From the NCBI GenBank assembly GCA_947626685.1, contig CANQTD010000017.1:1-38395 (forward strand): a stretch of 38,395 bases of DNA, in the 5' to 3' direction. Of the stretch, positions 9,308 through 18,121 are shown in pieces (position 1 is the stretch's first letter; every line of letters starts with the position of its first letter). The translations under genes and the position numbers were made by a program. This DNA comes from an uncultured Clostridia bacterium. GTDB taxonomy: Bacteria; Bacillota; Clostridia; Christensenellales; Borkfalkiaceae. The notes under the pieces were generated by a model. That model was not told the DNA's origin and searched no databases. It saw nothing but the letters and a program-made list of their open reading frames with translations.

Positions 9308-11119
9308 ATGTGTGAAAGTGTCGTCCGCGAAAAACTCAAACTTTTGCCCGATTCCCCGGGCGTCTATATCATGCTGGGAGAGGACGGCACGGTCATCTAC
9401 GTCGGCAAGGCGCGCGTCCTCAAAAACCGCGTGCGGCAGTACTTCCACTCTTCCGAAAAGCCGTACAAGGTGCAGGCGATGGTGGAGGCGATCCGCGATT
9501 TTTCGTATATCGTCACCCCTTCCGAAGTGGACGCCCTCGCCCTCGAAAATACCCTCATCAAGAAGTACAAGCCCAAGTACAACATCCTCTTGAAGGACGA
9601 CAAGACCTACCCCTATATCAAAGTGCACACGCGGGAGGAATTTCCGCACATTTCGGTCACCCGCCGCGTCAAAAAGGACGGAAGGTACTTCGGGCCGTTC
9701 ATGGGCGGCGTGAGCTGCAAGGAGATCGTGGACGTCGCCGCGAAGGTCTACAACATTCGCACCTGCTCCGTCGCCATCTCCGAAAAACCCAAGAGGCCGT
9801 GCCTCAACCACCATCTCGGGCGGTGCCTTGCCCCCTGCGCGCATGCCGTCACGAAAGAGGAATACGCCGCGCGCGTGGAGAAAACGCTCGCCTTTTTGGG
9901 AGGCGACTACGAGGAGGCGGAGGCCATTCTCGGCGAAAAGATGGCGAAACTTGCGGAGGAAGAGCAATTCGAACTCGCGCTCGACTACCGAAACAAAATG
10001 CGCATGCTCTCCAAGCTCGCGGAGCGGAGGATCACTTCGATGCCGCGCGACGTGGACGCCGACATCTGGGCATATGCCTCGAACGGGATCTACGCCGCCA
10101 TTTCCCTGCTCGTCACAAGGCGCGGGGTGATGAACGGGAGCGTGAACTTCTCTCTCGACGAGGGGGCGGGCGAGCGCGCCGAATCGTTCACGAGCTTTCT
10201 CACCCAATATTATGCGAACAAACCCATTCCGCACGAGATCGTTCTGGAAGAGCCTTTCGACGACGATCTCTTCATCGCCTACTGCCGCCAAAAGGAGGGG
10301 CGCGGGGTGGAGATCACCCGCCCGAAATTCGGTATCCGAAGGGAGCTTTTGGACATGGGTAGGCGCAATGCCGCGGAGTACCTCGAAAAATCCGTTTCGA
10401 TGGTCGCGCACAAGAACGACATGACGGTGCGCGCGTGCGAGCGGCTCAAAACCCTTCTCGGGCTGAAAAAATATCCGAAACGCATCGAGTGCTACGATAT
10501 TTCGAACATCTCGGGCGTGGACAAAGTGGGCAGCATGGTCGTCTTTACGGACGGCGAGGCGGACAAGTACGAATACCGCCGTTTCCGCATCAAAACGGTG
10601 GAGGGGGCGAACGATTTCGCCTCCATGCAGGAAGTCCTCGAGCGGCGGCTCGGCAAGCTCGGCACGGACGAAGAGGAACGCTTTGCGCGCCCCCAGCTCA
10701 TCGTCCTCGACGGCGGCAGGGGGCAGCTCACGGCGGTGAAGGAGATCTTCGACCGCATGGAGATCTGCGATATCGACCTCATCGCCCTCGCCAAGCAGGA
10801 GGAGGAAGTCTACACCCTGTTCTCGGAAACGCCCATCCGTCTCGACCGCAGGGACTATGCCTTAAAGGTCTTGCAGCGCGTCCGCGACGAGGCGCACCGC
10901 TTTGCCATCACCTACTTCCGCAACCTGCACAGCAAGCGCAATCTCGCCTCCGTCCTCGAAGAAATCGAGGGGGTGGGGTCGAAAAAACGCGCCGCCCTTC
11001 TCGACAAATTCGGTACGATCGACAAGATCATGCGCGCCGATGAAGAGGAACTTGCCAAGACGGAGGGGATCGGGCATGGGCTCGCGGCCCGCATCCGCAA
11101 CTATTTCGACGAACTATGA
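9308..11119 (+). CDS. uvrC: Excinuclease ABC subunit C
   Basis: 603 residues, the normal UvrC length. In nucleotide excision repair it makes both incisions around a UvrB-marked lesion. The N-terminal GIY-YIG nuclease has GVYIML and IYVGKA (about residues 15-33). A UVR motif that binds UvrB lies near residues 210-245. The RNase H-like C-terminal nuclease shows ECYDISNISG and LIVLDGGRGQL. Tandem helix-hairpin-helix motifs (IEGVGSKKRAALL, TEGIGHGLAARI) end the protein. I chose ATG 9308 (MCESVVREKLK), which aligns with the usual UvrC N-terminus; GTG 9293 would read through the -10 box. No Shine-Dalgarno sequence precedes it, which with the promoter position implies leaderless translation. It is the first gene of an overlapping run through mutS2. 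Confidence 0.97.
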   Translation: MCESVVREKLKLLPDSPGVYIMLGEDGTVIYVGKARVLKNRVRQYFHSSEKPYKVQAMVEAIRDFSYIVTPSEVDALALENTLIKKYKPKYNILLKDDKTYPYIKVHTREEFPHISVTRRVKKDGRYFGPFMGGVSCKEIVDVAAKVYNIRTCSVAISEKPKRPCLNHHLGRCLAPCAHAVTKEEYAARVEKTLAFLGGDYEEAEAILGEKMAKLAEEEQFELALDYRNKMRMLSKLAERRITSMPRDVDADIWAYASNGIYAAISLLVTRRGVMNGSVNFSLDEGAGERAESFTSFLTQYYANKPIPHEIVLEEPFDDDLFIAYCRQKEGRGVEITRPKFGIRRELLDMGRRNAAEYLEKSVSMVAHKNDMTVRACERLKTLLGLKKYPKRIECYDISNISGVDKVGSMVVFTDGEADKYEYRRFRIKTVEGANDFASMQEVLERRLGKLGTDEEERFARPQLIVLDGGRGQLTAVKEIFDRMEICDIDLIALAKQEEEVYTLFSETPIRLDRRDYALKVLQRVRDEAHRFAITYFRNLHSKRNLASVLEEIEGVGSKKRAALLDKFGTIDKIMRADEEELAKTEGIGHGLAARIRNYFDEL

Positions 11120-11934
11120 ATTACGATCTGTTTCTTTGTGATTTCGACGGCACGCTCGTCTCCTCGGACGGGACGGTGTCCGAAAAAAATAAGCGCGCGA
11201 TCGCACGCTACCGTGCACGCGGCGGGATCTTCGTCGTCTGCACGGGCAGGATGATGAAGTCCATCCGCGCCCGCCTCTTGGAGATCGGGCTCACGGAGGG
11301 GCTCGTCGCGGCGTTCCACGGCGCGCAGATCGCCGACATTTCGAGCGGAAAGCTCTTGAAGGACGCCCACTTCGAAGAGGAGGACATCCTCGGGATCCTC
11401 CGGTTCATGGAATCGCACGGTCTCCGCCACCAGATCTACGCAAAGGGGGAGCTCATCGCGCCCCGCCGCACGGCCCTGCTCGAAGCCTACGAACGCATTT
11501 GCGGCGTACAGGCACAGATTTCCGAACGCCCTCTTTCGGACATGGTAGCCTCCGATCACCTCAAAGTCACCAAGACGCTCGCGATCTGCGAGAAGGAGGA
11601 GACGGAGGGCGTCTGCGCCCTTCTCACCCGCGAATTTGGTGAAAAATACTATGTCGCGACCTCTTCGGACTACCTCGTCGAGATCATGCCGAAGGGGGAG
11701 AACAAGGCTGCGGCGTGCGCGTTCCTCTCAGATTTCTACGGCGTGCCCAAAGAGCGGGTCGCCGCCATCGGCGACCATGCCGCCGACCTTCCCATGCTGC
11801 TGGCGGCGGGCGGGAGGTTCGCCGTCGCAAACGCCGTGCCCGCGCTCAAAGCCGTCGCCACCGTCGTGCCCTCCGCAGACGGGGACGGGGTCGCCTACGC
11901 GCTCGAAACTTACGCAATGGGGGAGCCTTTATGA
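11116..11934 (+). CDS. Cof-type HAD-superfamily phosphatase
   Basis: 272 residues. HAD motif I is DFDGTLVSSDG near the N-terminus (first Asp is the nucleophile, second the acid/base). Motif II is the T of VVCTGR. The C-terminal motif is GDHAADLPML, followed by VANAVPALKAVATVV and GDGVAYAL, the signature of the Cof/YidA type with a C2 cap. Members dephosphorylate sugar phosphates, flavin precursors or other small phosphates; the substrate cannot be read from sequence. In motif IV the usual GDxxND is GDHAAD, so the Asn is replaced by Ala while both acidic positions remain. It overlaps uvrC and hprK by ATGA at both ends, so translation is probably coupled. Confidence 0.93.
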   Translation: MNYDLFLCDFDGTLVSSDGTVSEKNKRAIARYRARGGIFVVCTGRMMKSIRARLLEIGLTEGLVAAFHGAQIADISSGKLLKDAHFEEEDILGILRFMESHGLRHQIYAKGELIAPRRTALLEAYERICGVQAQISERPLSDMVASDHLKVTKTLAICEKEETEGVCALLTREFGEKYYVATSSDYLVEIMPKGENKAAACAFLSDFYGVPKERVAAIGDHAADLPMLLAAGGRFAVANAVPALKAVATVVPSADGDGVAYALETYAMGEPL

Positions 11935-12857
11935 GAGAGATCATTCTGCCGCACGAGACCGTCATGCTCGATAAGTTCGCCTCCGATCTGAGCCTCGAAA
12001 TGCTCTACGCGGGGCGCGGCATCATCACGCTCACGAGCGTCAGCGTCGACCGCCCCGGTCTGAGGCTCGCGGGCTTCTTCCAATTTTTCGACCCCCAGCG
12101 CATTCTGCTCATCGGATTGACCGAGCACGAGTATATGCGTTCGTTCACTTCCGAGGAACGCACCGCGATGATCGGCAAGCTCCTCGGCTGCGGCGAGATC
12201 CCCTGCGTGATCTTCTCGCGGGATCTGCCCGTTCTCCCCGAATTTATGGATTGCGCGCGGGCGACGGGGACGCCTGTTTTCCGCACGGGCAAGCTCACCA
12301 CCCAGATGAACGCCGACCTGTGCGCCTATCTCTCCCGCCTGCTCGCCCCCAAGACCACCGTGCACGGCGTGCTCCTCGACGTCTCGGGCGCGGGCATCCT
12401 CATCACGGGGAACTCGGGCGTCGGAAAGAGCGAGACGGCGATGGAACTCATCAAACGGGGGCACCGCCTCGTCGCGGACGACTCCGTGCTCATCCGCAGG
12501 GTGGAGTCGGAGCTCATCGGGACTTCCCCCGAGCGCATCCGCTACTTCATGGAACTGCGCGGCATCGGCATCATCAACGTCAAGAACATGTACGGTTCGG
12601 GCTCCGTCCTCTCCGAAAAGGAAGTGGAGCTCGTGACGGAACTGAAAGATTGGGAAGAGGGCAAGGAATACGACCGCATCGGCGGCGAAGGGGAAACGGA
12701 GGAGATCTTGGGCGTCAGCGTTCCCAAGCTCACCATTCCCGTCAGCCCGGGGCGCAACCTCGCCATTCTCATCGAAGTCGCGGCGCGCAACTTCCGCCTC
12801 AAAAGCATGGGGTACGACGCCGCGCAGGAACTCATACAACGTACGATAGGTAGATGA
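11931..12857 (+). CDS. hprK: HPr kinase/phosphorylase
   Basis: 308 residues, typical for HprK. The enzyme phosphorylates, and dephosphorylates, Ser46 of HPr and so drives carbon catabolite control in Firmicutes. The Walker A loop is GNSGVGKS (about residues 160-167). VADDSVLI follows. The HprK signature RGIGIINVKNMYGSGSV lies at about 210-226. His145 in VHGVLLD precedes the P-loop as in known enzymes. The start is ATG 11931, overlapping the stop of the HAD gene; the frame stays open further upstream but has no HprK homology there. uvrC next to hprK is a recurrent clostridial arrangement. Neither HPr nor CcpA is in this window. Confidence 0.97.
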   Translation: MREIILPHETVMLDKFASDLSLEMLYAGRGIITLTSVSVDRPGLRLAGFFQFFDPQRILLIGLTEHEYMRSFTSEERTAMIGKLLGCGEIPCVIFSRDLPVLPEFMDCARATGTPVFRTGKLTTQMNADLCAYLSRLLAPKTTVHGVLLDVSGAGILITGNSGVGKSETAMELIKRGHRLVADDSVLIRRVESELIGTSPERIRYFMELRGIGIINVKNMYGSGSVLSEKEVELVTELKDWEEGKEYDRIGGEGETEEILGVSVPKLTIPVSPGRNLAILIEVAARNFRLKSMGYDAAQELIQRTIGR

Positions 12858-12858
12858 T

Positions 12859-14973
12859 TTGAAAACTGAGATCCTTGCCCCCGCGGGGGGCGAACAAGCG
12901 GCCATCGCCGCGCTTACATCGGGAGCGGACGCCGTCTACCTCGGCATCAAGCAGTTCTCCGCGCGCGAAGGTGCGGAGAATTTCGACATGGGTTCCCTCA
13001 TGCGGACGGTCCGCCTCGCCCACGTTTTGGGGGCGAAGGTGTACGCCGCCCTCAACACGCTGATCAAGGACAGCGAGCTGGAAGCCTTCTTCGAGACGGC
13101 GCGGCTCGTCTGGAACGCGGGCGTGGACGCGATCCTCGTGCAGGATCTCTTTCTCGGAAGGGAACTTTTGCGGCGCTGGCCCGCGATGAAGCTCCACCTC
13201 TCCACGCAGGCGGGCTGCTGCAATCTCAGCGGCGCGCTCGTCGCAAAAGAATACGGATTTTCCCGCGTGGTGCTCGCCCGCGAGACCCCGATCGCAGACA
13301 TGGCTGCCATCTCCGCGGTCATCGAGACGGAGGCGTTCGTGCAGGGCGCGCTCTGCACCGCGTTTTCGGGGCAGTGCTATTTCTCCTCGTTCGCGGGCAA
13401 TCACAGCGGCAACCGCGGCAGGTGCAAACAGCCGTGCAGGAAGAAGTACCGCATCGACCGCAAGGGGTATGAGGAGGAAGCGTACGCGCTCTCGGTCTCC
13501 GACCTCTCGTTGGGCGGACGGGTGCGGGAATTGCTCGCGGCGGGCGTCACCTCTCTCAAGATCGAGGGCAGGATGCGCCGTCCCGAATATGTGGGGGCGG
13601 CGGTCAAATACTACCGCGCCCTGCTGGACGGCACGCCCTCCTCGGAGGCGTTCACCGCGCTCATGCGCGCCTACAACCGCGGCGACTACACCGAGGGGCT
13701 TGGCTTCGGGCAGGGGAAGGACTTCCTTTCGCGGAAGGTGCAGGGCCATATCGGGGAGCCGGTCGGAAAGGTCTCCTTCGTACACGGGCGTCCCGTTTGC
13801 CGTTCGGACTATCCTGCCGCGCGAGGGGACGCATTCAAGATCTTGCGCGGCGGGCGCGAAGCTGGCGGCGCAACGTTTGCGGAACGGACGGAGGGCGGGT
13901 TTCTCCTGTCCGCGAATTTCAGACTGTGCGCGGGCGACGAGGTCCGCCTCACGACGTGCGTTTCGTCCAACGGGTTCGCCCTGCGCCCCGTCAAGAAGAA
14001 GCTCGCCGTCTCCCTCCGCTTTCTGGCGGGCAGTCCGCCCCGTGCGGAGAGCTGCGGGCACGTCCTTACGGGGGAAGCCCCCCTCGACGCCGCAAAGAGC
14101 GCGCCCCTCACGGCGGAGGACCTTGCCGCCTGCTTCCGCAAGACGGACGATCTGCCCTTCGAGGCCGACATCTCCGTCCAAACGGACGGCGTATTTATGC
14201 CGAGGTCTGCCCTCAACGCGTTCCGCAGGACGTTCTACGAGGGCGTCGCCGCGGCTCTCTGTCCCGCGCGCGAACAGCTTCCCCCCGTATGCGGAAAGCT
14301 GCCTGTCCTGCGCCGCGGAAAGGGGGATCTTCTCACCGCGATCATCGGCGAAAGGGGAGATGGGGCGGATATTTTCATCTATAAGCCGCAGTCGTACGCG
14401 GGGCTCTCCCGCCCGCGCGGGGAGCGCGTGTATCTGTATCTCCCGCCCTTTTTCACCGCGGCGGACGAGGATATGCTCGCCCCCTCGTTCAAGCTCTTCG
14501 ACGGGCTGTACTGCGAGGGGTACTATGGCGTCGCGCTTGCCAAAAAGTACGGCATGAAGCTGTTCGCGGGCGTCGGGTTCAACGTCACGAACAGCTACGC
14601 GGCGGCGGGTGCGGGCGCGGAAAGCGCGTATTTCGTGCTCTCGAAGGAGATCTCGGAGCGGGAACAGGGCGCGCTCAACGCGGAAAATTCCTTCGTGCTC
14701 GCGGGGGGAGCCGTCAAACTCATGGACCTCTGCTATTGCCCGTTCGAACGCACCTGCGGGGACTGCGACAGAAAAAAACAGTACCGTCTCACCGACGAGG
14801 ATGGGCGCGTTTTTCCGCTGAGGAGATACCGTATCTCGGACATGGTATGCCGATTTGAGGTCTACAACTGCGCGGAGCTCGAAGAGAGCACGCCGCCCTC
14901 GTCCCGTCTTTTCGACTATTCGGTACGCACTTCGGGACGGACGAAAGGGCACAGAGAAAGGAGTATGCTATGA
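12859..14973 (+). CDS. U32 family protein, two-domain form (tRNA/rRNA hydroxylation or collagenase-like group)
   Basis: 704 residues, a full-length U32 protein with a long C-terminal extension. It starts at TTG 12859, one base after the hprK stop; no in-frame ATG fits. The N-terminus KTEILAPAGGEQAAIAAL, the U32 signature around EAFVQGALCTAFSGQCYFSS (residues about 157-176), the Cys pair in GRCKQPCRKKY and EGRMRRPEYVGAAVKYYR are all present. Characterised relatives (E. coli TrhP/RlhA group) act in prephenate-dependent hydroxylation of tRNA or rRNA and use iron-sulfur clusters; older annotations say collagenase. Four more Cys near the C-terminus (CYCPFERTCGDC) could form a second metal site. 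The stop overlaps the mutS2 start (ATGA). Substrate is not assigned. Confidence 0.9.
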   Translation: MKTEILAPAGGEQAAIAALTSGADAVYLGIKQFSAREGAENFDMGSLMRTVRLAHVLGAKVYAALNTLIKDSELEAFFETARLVWNAGVDAILVQDLFLGRELLRRWPAMKLHLSTQAGCCNLSGALVAKEYGFSRVVLARETPIADMAAISAVIETEAFVQGALCTAFSGQCYFSSFAGNHSGNRGRCKQPCRKKYRIDRKGYEEEAYALSVSDLSLGGRVRELLAAGVTSLKIEGRMRRPEYVGAAVKYYRALLDGTPSSEAFTALMRAYNRGDYTEGLGFGQGKDFLSRKVQGHIGEPVGKVSFVHGRPVCRSDYPAARGDAFKILRGGREAGGATFAERTEGGFLLSANFRLCAGDEVRLTTCVSSNGFALRPVKKKLAVSLRFLAGSPPRAESCGHVLTGEAPLDAAKSAPLTAEDLAACFRKTDDLPFEADISVQTDGVFMPRSALNAFRRTFYEGVAAALCPAREQLPPVCGKLPVLRRGKGDLLTAIIGERGDGADIFIYKPQSYAGLSRPRGERVYLYLPPFFTAADEDMLAPSFKLFDGLYCEGYYGVALAKKYGMKLFAGVGFNVTNSYAAAGAGAESAYFVLSKEISEREQGALNAENSFVLAGGAVKLMDLCYCPFERTCGDCDRKKQYRLTDEDGRVFPLRRYRISDMVCRFEVYNCAELEESTPPSSRLFDYSVRTSGRTKGHRERSML

Positions 14974-17315
14974 AACGGAGCGCACAGCTTCTCGAACTCG
15001 ATAAAATTCTCGCGGCGGTCTCCGCGTATGCCGTCCTCGAGGGAAGCAAGGAGAAGATCCTTGCCTCGGAGCCGACCCGCGACCTTAGCGAGGCGAGACG
15101 TTCCCTCGACGCCACGGAGGAGGCCACCCATCTTCTCTTCGACCTCGGCGTGGGACGGGTGGAGTACTTCCCGCCGCGCGGGGACATGTTGGAGCGCGCC
15201 GAAAAGGGCTCCACGCTCTCCATGTCCGAGCTGCTTTCCTGCGCCCGCATGCTGCGTTCCGTCCGCGTCTTGCACGACGCCGTCGTCTCCCTTGCAGACG
15301 AGCGCATCGTCCTTTTCAGGGAGCTGGCGGACCGCCTCGTCTTTGACAGGGGTCTCGAAGAAGAGATCGGGCGCAAGATCGTGAGCGAGGACGCCCTGTC
15401 CGACAACGCGAGCGAAAAACTGTTCGCGCTCCGCCGCGAGATCAGGCTTCTCGGCGAGCGGATCCGCGCGCGTCTCGCCCAATACCTCTCGGGCGAAGAA
15501 AAGAAATTTTTGCAGGACGGCATCGTCACCGTGCGGGGAGACAGGTACGTCATTCCCGTCAAAGCGGAGTACAAGAGGAGCGTCCGCGGCTTCGTCCACG
15601 ACCGTTCCGCGAGCGGCGCGACCGTGTTCATCGAGCCCGAGGAAGTCCTCGAGATGAACAACGAACTGCGCGACCTCATCATCGACGAAAAGGAAGAGGC
15701 AGAGCGCATTCTGAAAGAGCTCTCCCGTGCGGTGGGCAGGCAGCGCGGCCCCCTCGAACGATCCCTCGCGCTCGTGGAGGAAGCGGACGCCTGTTTCGCC
15801 CGCGCCGAATACGGTTACAGCCTCAAAGCGGTCAAGCCGATCCTCAACAGCAGGGGCGTCGTCGACGTCATCAAGGGGCGGCACCCCCTTCTCGAGAGAG
15901 AAAAGGCAGTACCCGTGTCCGTATCCGTGGGCGAAAAATGCAGATTTTTGCTGATCTCGGGCGCGAACACGGGGGGAAAGACGGTCACCCTCAAAATGTG
16001 CGGTCTCTTCTGTCTCATGGCGGCATGCGGCCTCTTCGTCCCCGCCGCCGAGGGCACCCGCCTCTCCGTCGCGGGCGTCTATTGCGACGTGGGCGACAGC
16101 CAATCCATCGAGGAAAATCTCTCCACGTTCTCCTCGCATATCCTCAATCTCAAACGCATTCTCGAGGAGGCGGGGGAATACGCCTTCGTCCTCATCGACG
16201 AGCCGGGCGGCGGCACCGACCCCGAGGAGGGGCAGGCCCTCGCGCGCGCCATTCTCACCGCGCTCATGCGGAAGGGGTGCCGCGGCATCGTCACCACCCA
16301 CTATTCCGCCCTCAAAGAGTTCGCCTATGCGGAGGAGGGCTTCGAAAACGGCAGCATGGAGTTCGACGCGGAGGATTTCCGCCCTCTGTACCGCCTGAGG
16401 ATCGGCGCGCCGGGCTCCTCCAACGCCCTCGCCATCTGCACGCGGTTAGGGCTCCCGGACGAGACGGTCGAAGAGGCGCGGTCCTATCTTTCGGAGGGGG
16501 CGCGCGCCTTTGAGAGAACGCTCCGCGCCGCCGAGGAGAGCAGGGTGCGCGCCGAGGAACTCCGCCGCGAGACGGCGGAGCTGAAACAGGCGTGGGAAGA
16601 AAAGACGGCCGCCCTCGAAAAGGAGGAGGAGAAGTTTCGCAAGGAGCGCGAAAAATTCTTCGCGGGAGCAAAGGCGGAGGCGAAACGGATCGTGAACGAC
16701 CGCACCGCGCAAGCGGAGGAGCTGGTCGCCGAGATCGAGAAGATCTTCGAAAAAGAAAACCTCTCCGAAAGCGACCTCATCCGCGCGCGGACGCTCAAGA
16801 ACACGATAAAGCGCACCACCATGTCCGAGGATGAGGCTCCCGTCCGCGCCGTTCCCGTCGATCCTGCGACCCTTTTGGGCGGGGACAGGGTGCGCGTCGG
16901 AAGCATGAACGCGGAGGGCAGCGTCGTCTCCGTGAACAGGAACAAAAAGACCGCCGAGGTGCAGGTGGGGTCTCTGCGCGTGAGGGTGAAATTCGCAGAT
17001 CTTTTCACCGCTTCCGCAAAGGAAGAAACGCGCGGCGTGACTGTCACGCGCGATCTCTCCTCCCGCAGCGAGGCGCGCCCCGAGCTCAACGTCATCGGGC
17101 TCACGGTGGACGAGATGGAGCCCGAACTCATGAAATTTTTGGACAGCGCGGTGCTCGCGAACTTCACCGAAGTGCGCGTGGTGCACGGCATGGGAACGGG
17201 CAGACTGCGCGCCGCGGTGCACGCGCTCCTCAAAAAGCACGGGCGGGTGGAGAGCTTCCGCCTCGGCAAATACGGAGAGGGGGAGAGCGGCGTCACGGTC
17301 GTCACCCTCAGATAG
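14970..17315 (+). CDS. mutS2: MutS2 ATPase/endonuclease (ribosome collision and recombination control)
   Basis: 781 residues, the usual MutS2 size. It lacks the MutS mismatch-recognition domain and begins directly with the lever/clamp helices. Walker A is SGANTGGKT (about residues 330-338); Walker B is LIDEPGGGTDPEEG (about 407-420). A long charged coiled coil (about 510-600) precedes a KOW-like region. The C-terminal Smr domain (about 705-781) contains HGMGTGRLRAAV. In the Smr N-motif the sequence is LNVIG instead of LDLHG, as in many MutS2 proteins. MutS2 limits recombination in some bacteria and splits collided ribosomes in B. subtilis. It is the last gene of the overlapping run starting at uvrC. 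Confidence 0.96.
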   Translation: MKRSAQLLELDKILAAVSAYAVLEGSKEKILASEPTRDLSEARRSLDATEEATHLLFDLGVGRVEYFPPRGDMLERAEKGSTLSMSELLSCARMLRSVRVLHDAVVSLADERIVLFRELADRLVFDRGLEEEIGRKIVSEDALSDNASEKLFALRREIRLLGERIRARLAQYLSGEEKKFLQDGIVTVRGDRYVIPVKAEYKRSVRGFVHDRSASGATVFIEPEEVLEMNNELRDLIIDEKEEAERILKELSRAVGRQRGPLERSLALVEEADACFARAEYGYSLKAVKPILNSRGVVDVIKGRHPLLEREKAVPVSVSVGEKCRFLLISGANTGGKTVTLKMCGLFCLMAACGLFVPAAEGTRLSVAGVYCDVGDSQSIEENLSTFSSHILNLKRILEEAGEYAFVLIDEPGGGTDPEEGQALARAILTALMRKGCRGIVTTHYSALKEFAYAEEGFENGSMEFDAEDFRPLYRLRIGAPGSSNALAICTRLGLPDETVEEARSYLSEGARAFERTLRAAEESRVRAEELRRETAELKQAWEEKTAALEKEEEKFRKEREKFFAGAKAEAKRIVNDRTAQAEELVAEIEKIFEKENLSESDLIRARTLKNTIKRTTMSEDEAPVRAVPVDPATLLGGDRVRVGSMNAEGSVVSVNRNKKTAEVQVGSLRVRVKFADLFTASAKEETRGVTVTRDLSSRSEARPELNVIGLTVDEMEPELMKFLDSAVLANFTEVRVVHGMGTGRLRAAVHALLKKHGRVESFRLGKYGEGESGVTVVTLR

Positions 17316-17334
17316 CCGTCATAAAAATCCTCCC

Positions 17335-17372
17335 CAAACAATACAATGGGTATGATAAATCCCGATTGTTTG
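17335..17372 (+). promoter_or_regulatory. Hairpin between mutS2 and the deacetylase homologue, next to its ribosome site
   Basis: CAAACAAT (17335-17342) pairs perfectly with ATTGTTTG (17365-17372), and GGG/CCC pair inside. The right arm ends directly at the GAGG ribosome site (17372-17375) of the next gene. There is no T run, so it is not a classic terminator. It might limit ribosome access. TATGAT at 17351 could alternatively be a -10 element. Function unproven. Confidence 0.35.
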
Positions 17373-17383
17373 AGGTAAACTGA

Positions 17384-18088
17384 TTGAAAAAGCTATCTTC
17401 GCGCGCGGTCGCCATTGTCACGAATTGCGCGCTCGCGCTCATCCTCGTCGTCGTTGCAGCCGTCTGTTTTCTCCCCTCCGCGAACGCCGCCTCTTCCCTC
17501 GAAGAGCGGGTGTACCGCAAGGGCACCTCGGAGGACGGCGTCTCCCTCATGATCAACGTCTATTGGGGGGAGGAAGAGGTGTACGCAATGCTCGACATTT
17601 TAGAGGAGCACGGCGGGGCCGCGACCTTCTTTATCGGGGGAAGCTGGGCGGACGACCATGTCGCCTGCGTGCGGGAGATCGCGGCGCGCGGGCACGAGAT
17701 CGGCTCCCACGGCTACTTCCATCTCGCGCACGACGGGCTCGACTTCGAGGGGAACGTGCGGGAGATCGCGGCGAGCGTGGAGTTTCTGTCCCTCGTCACC
17801 GACCGTCCCGTCACGCTGTTCGCACCCCCCTCGGGAGCATATTCGGACGCGACCGTCGAGGCGGCGGAGAGCATGGGGCTGAAAACCATTCTTTGGAGCA
17901 AGGACACCGTCGATTGGCGGGACAAGGACGAGGAGACGACCTTTCTCCGCGCCACGCAGAACGCGGAGGGCGGCGACCTCATCCTCATGCACCCGATGGA
18001 GCACACCGTGAAGGCGTTGCCGCGCATTCTCGACGATTACGCCGCGCACGGGCTCCGCACCGTGACGGTGAGCGAAAACTTGGGATAA
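17384..18088 (+). CDS. YlxY-like polysaccharide deacetylase homologue, catalytic Asp replaced
   Basis: 234 residues. It starts at TTG 17384 with GAGG eight bases upstream. Residues 1-36 are a signal peptide or anchor (KK, then a long hydrophobic run ending PSANA-A), so the domain lies outside the membrane. The fold is the NodB type: ATFFIGG, then ARGHEIGSHGYFHLAH with the metal-binding SHxxxH (His109, His113), and LFAPPSGAYSD. In active enzymes motif 1 reads TFDD or TFDAxWG; here it is MINVYWG, so the catalytic/metal Asp is Asn58 or missing. YlxY-type proteins next to pnp and mlpA in Bacillus have a similar change. The M16 peptidase gene follows directly, reproducing the ylxY-mlpA gene order, which supports this family call. 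It may bind rather than cleave glycans. Confidence 0.87.
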   Translation: MKKLSSRAVAIVTNCALALILVVVAAVCFLPSANAASSLEERVYRKGTSEDGVSLMINVYWGEEEVYAMLDILEEHGGAATFFIGGSWADDHVACVREIAARGHEIGSHGYFHLAHDGLDFEGNVREIAASVEFLSLVTDRPVTLFAPPSGAYSDATVEAAESMGLKTILWSKDTVDWRDKDEETTFLRATQNAEGGDLILMHPMEHTVKALPRILDDYAAHGLRTVTVSENLG

Positions 18089-18121
18089 AACGCACAAAAA
18101 TACATAAAAAAGAGGAAAAAC

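Noticed and set aside
11715-11930. Upstream extension of the hprK frame
   Set aside because: Low-complexity Arg-rich translation lying over the HAD gene; HprK homology begins at ATG 11931.
12832-14952. Long minus-strand open frame (about 700 codons) opposite the U32 gene
   Set aside because: Shadow frame caused by high GC; low-complexity Arg/Glu/Ala-rich translation with no family motifs, while the plus strand encodes a clear U32 protein. The same applies to 30933-33293, 22575-24650, 25110-26588, 6027-7274, 7320-8726 and 9170-10411 on the minus strand.
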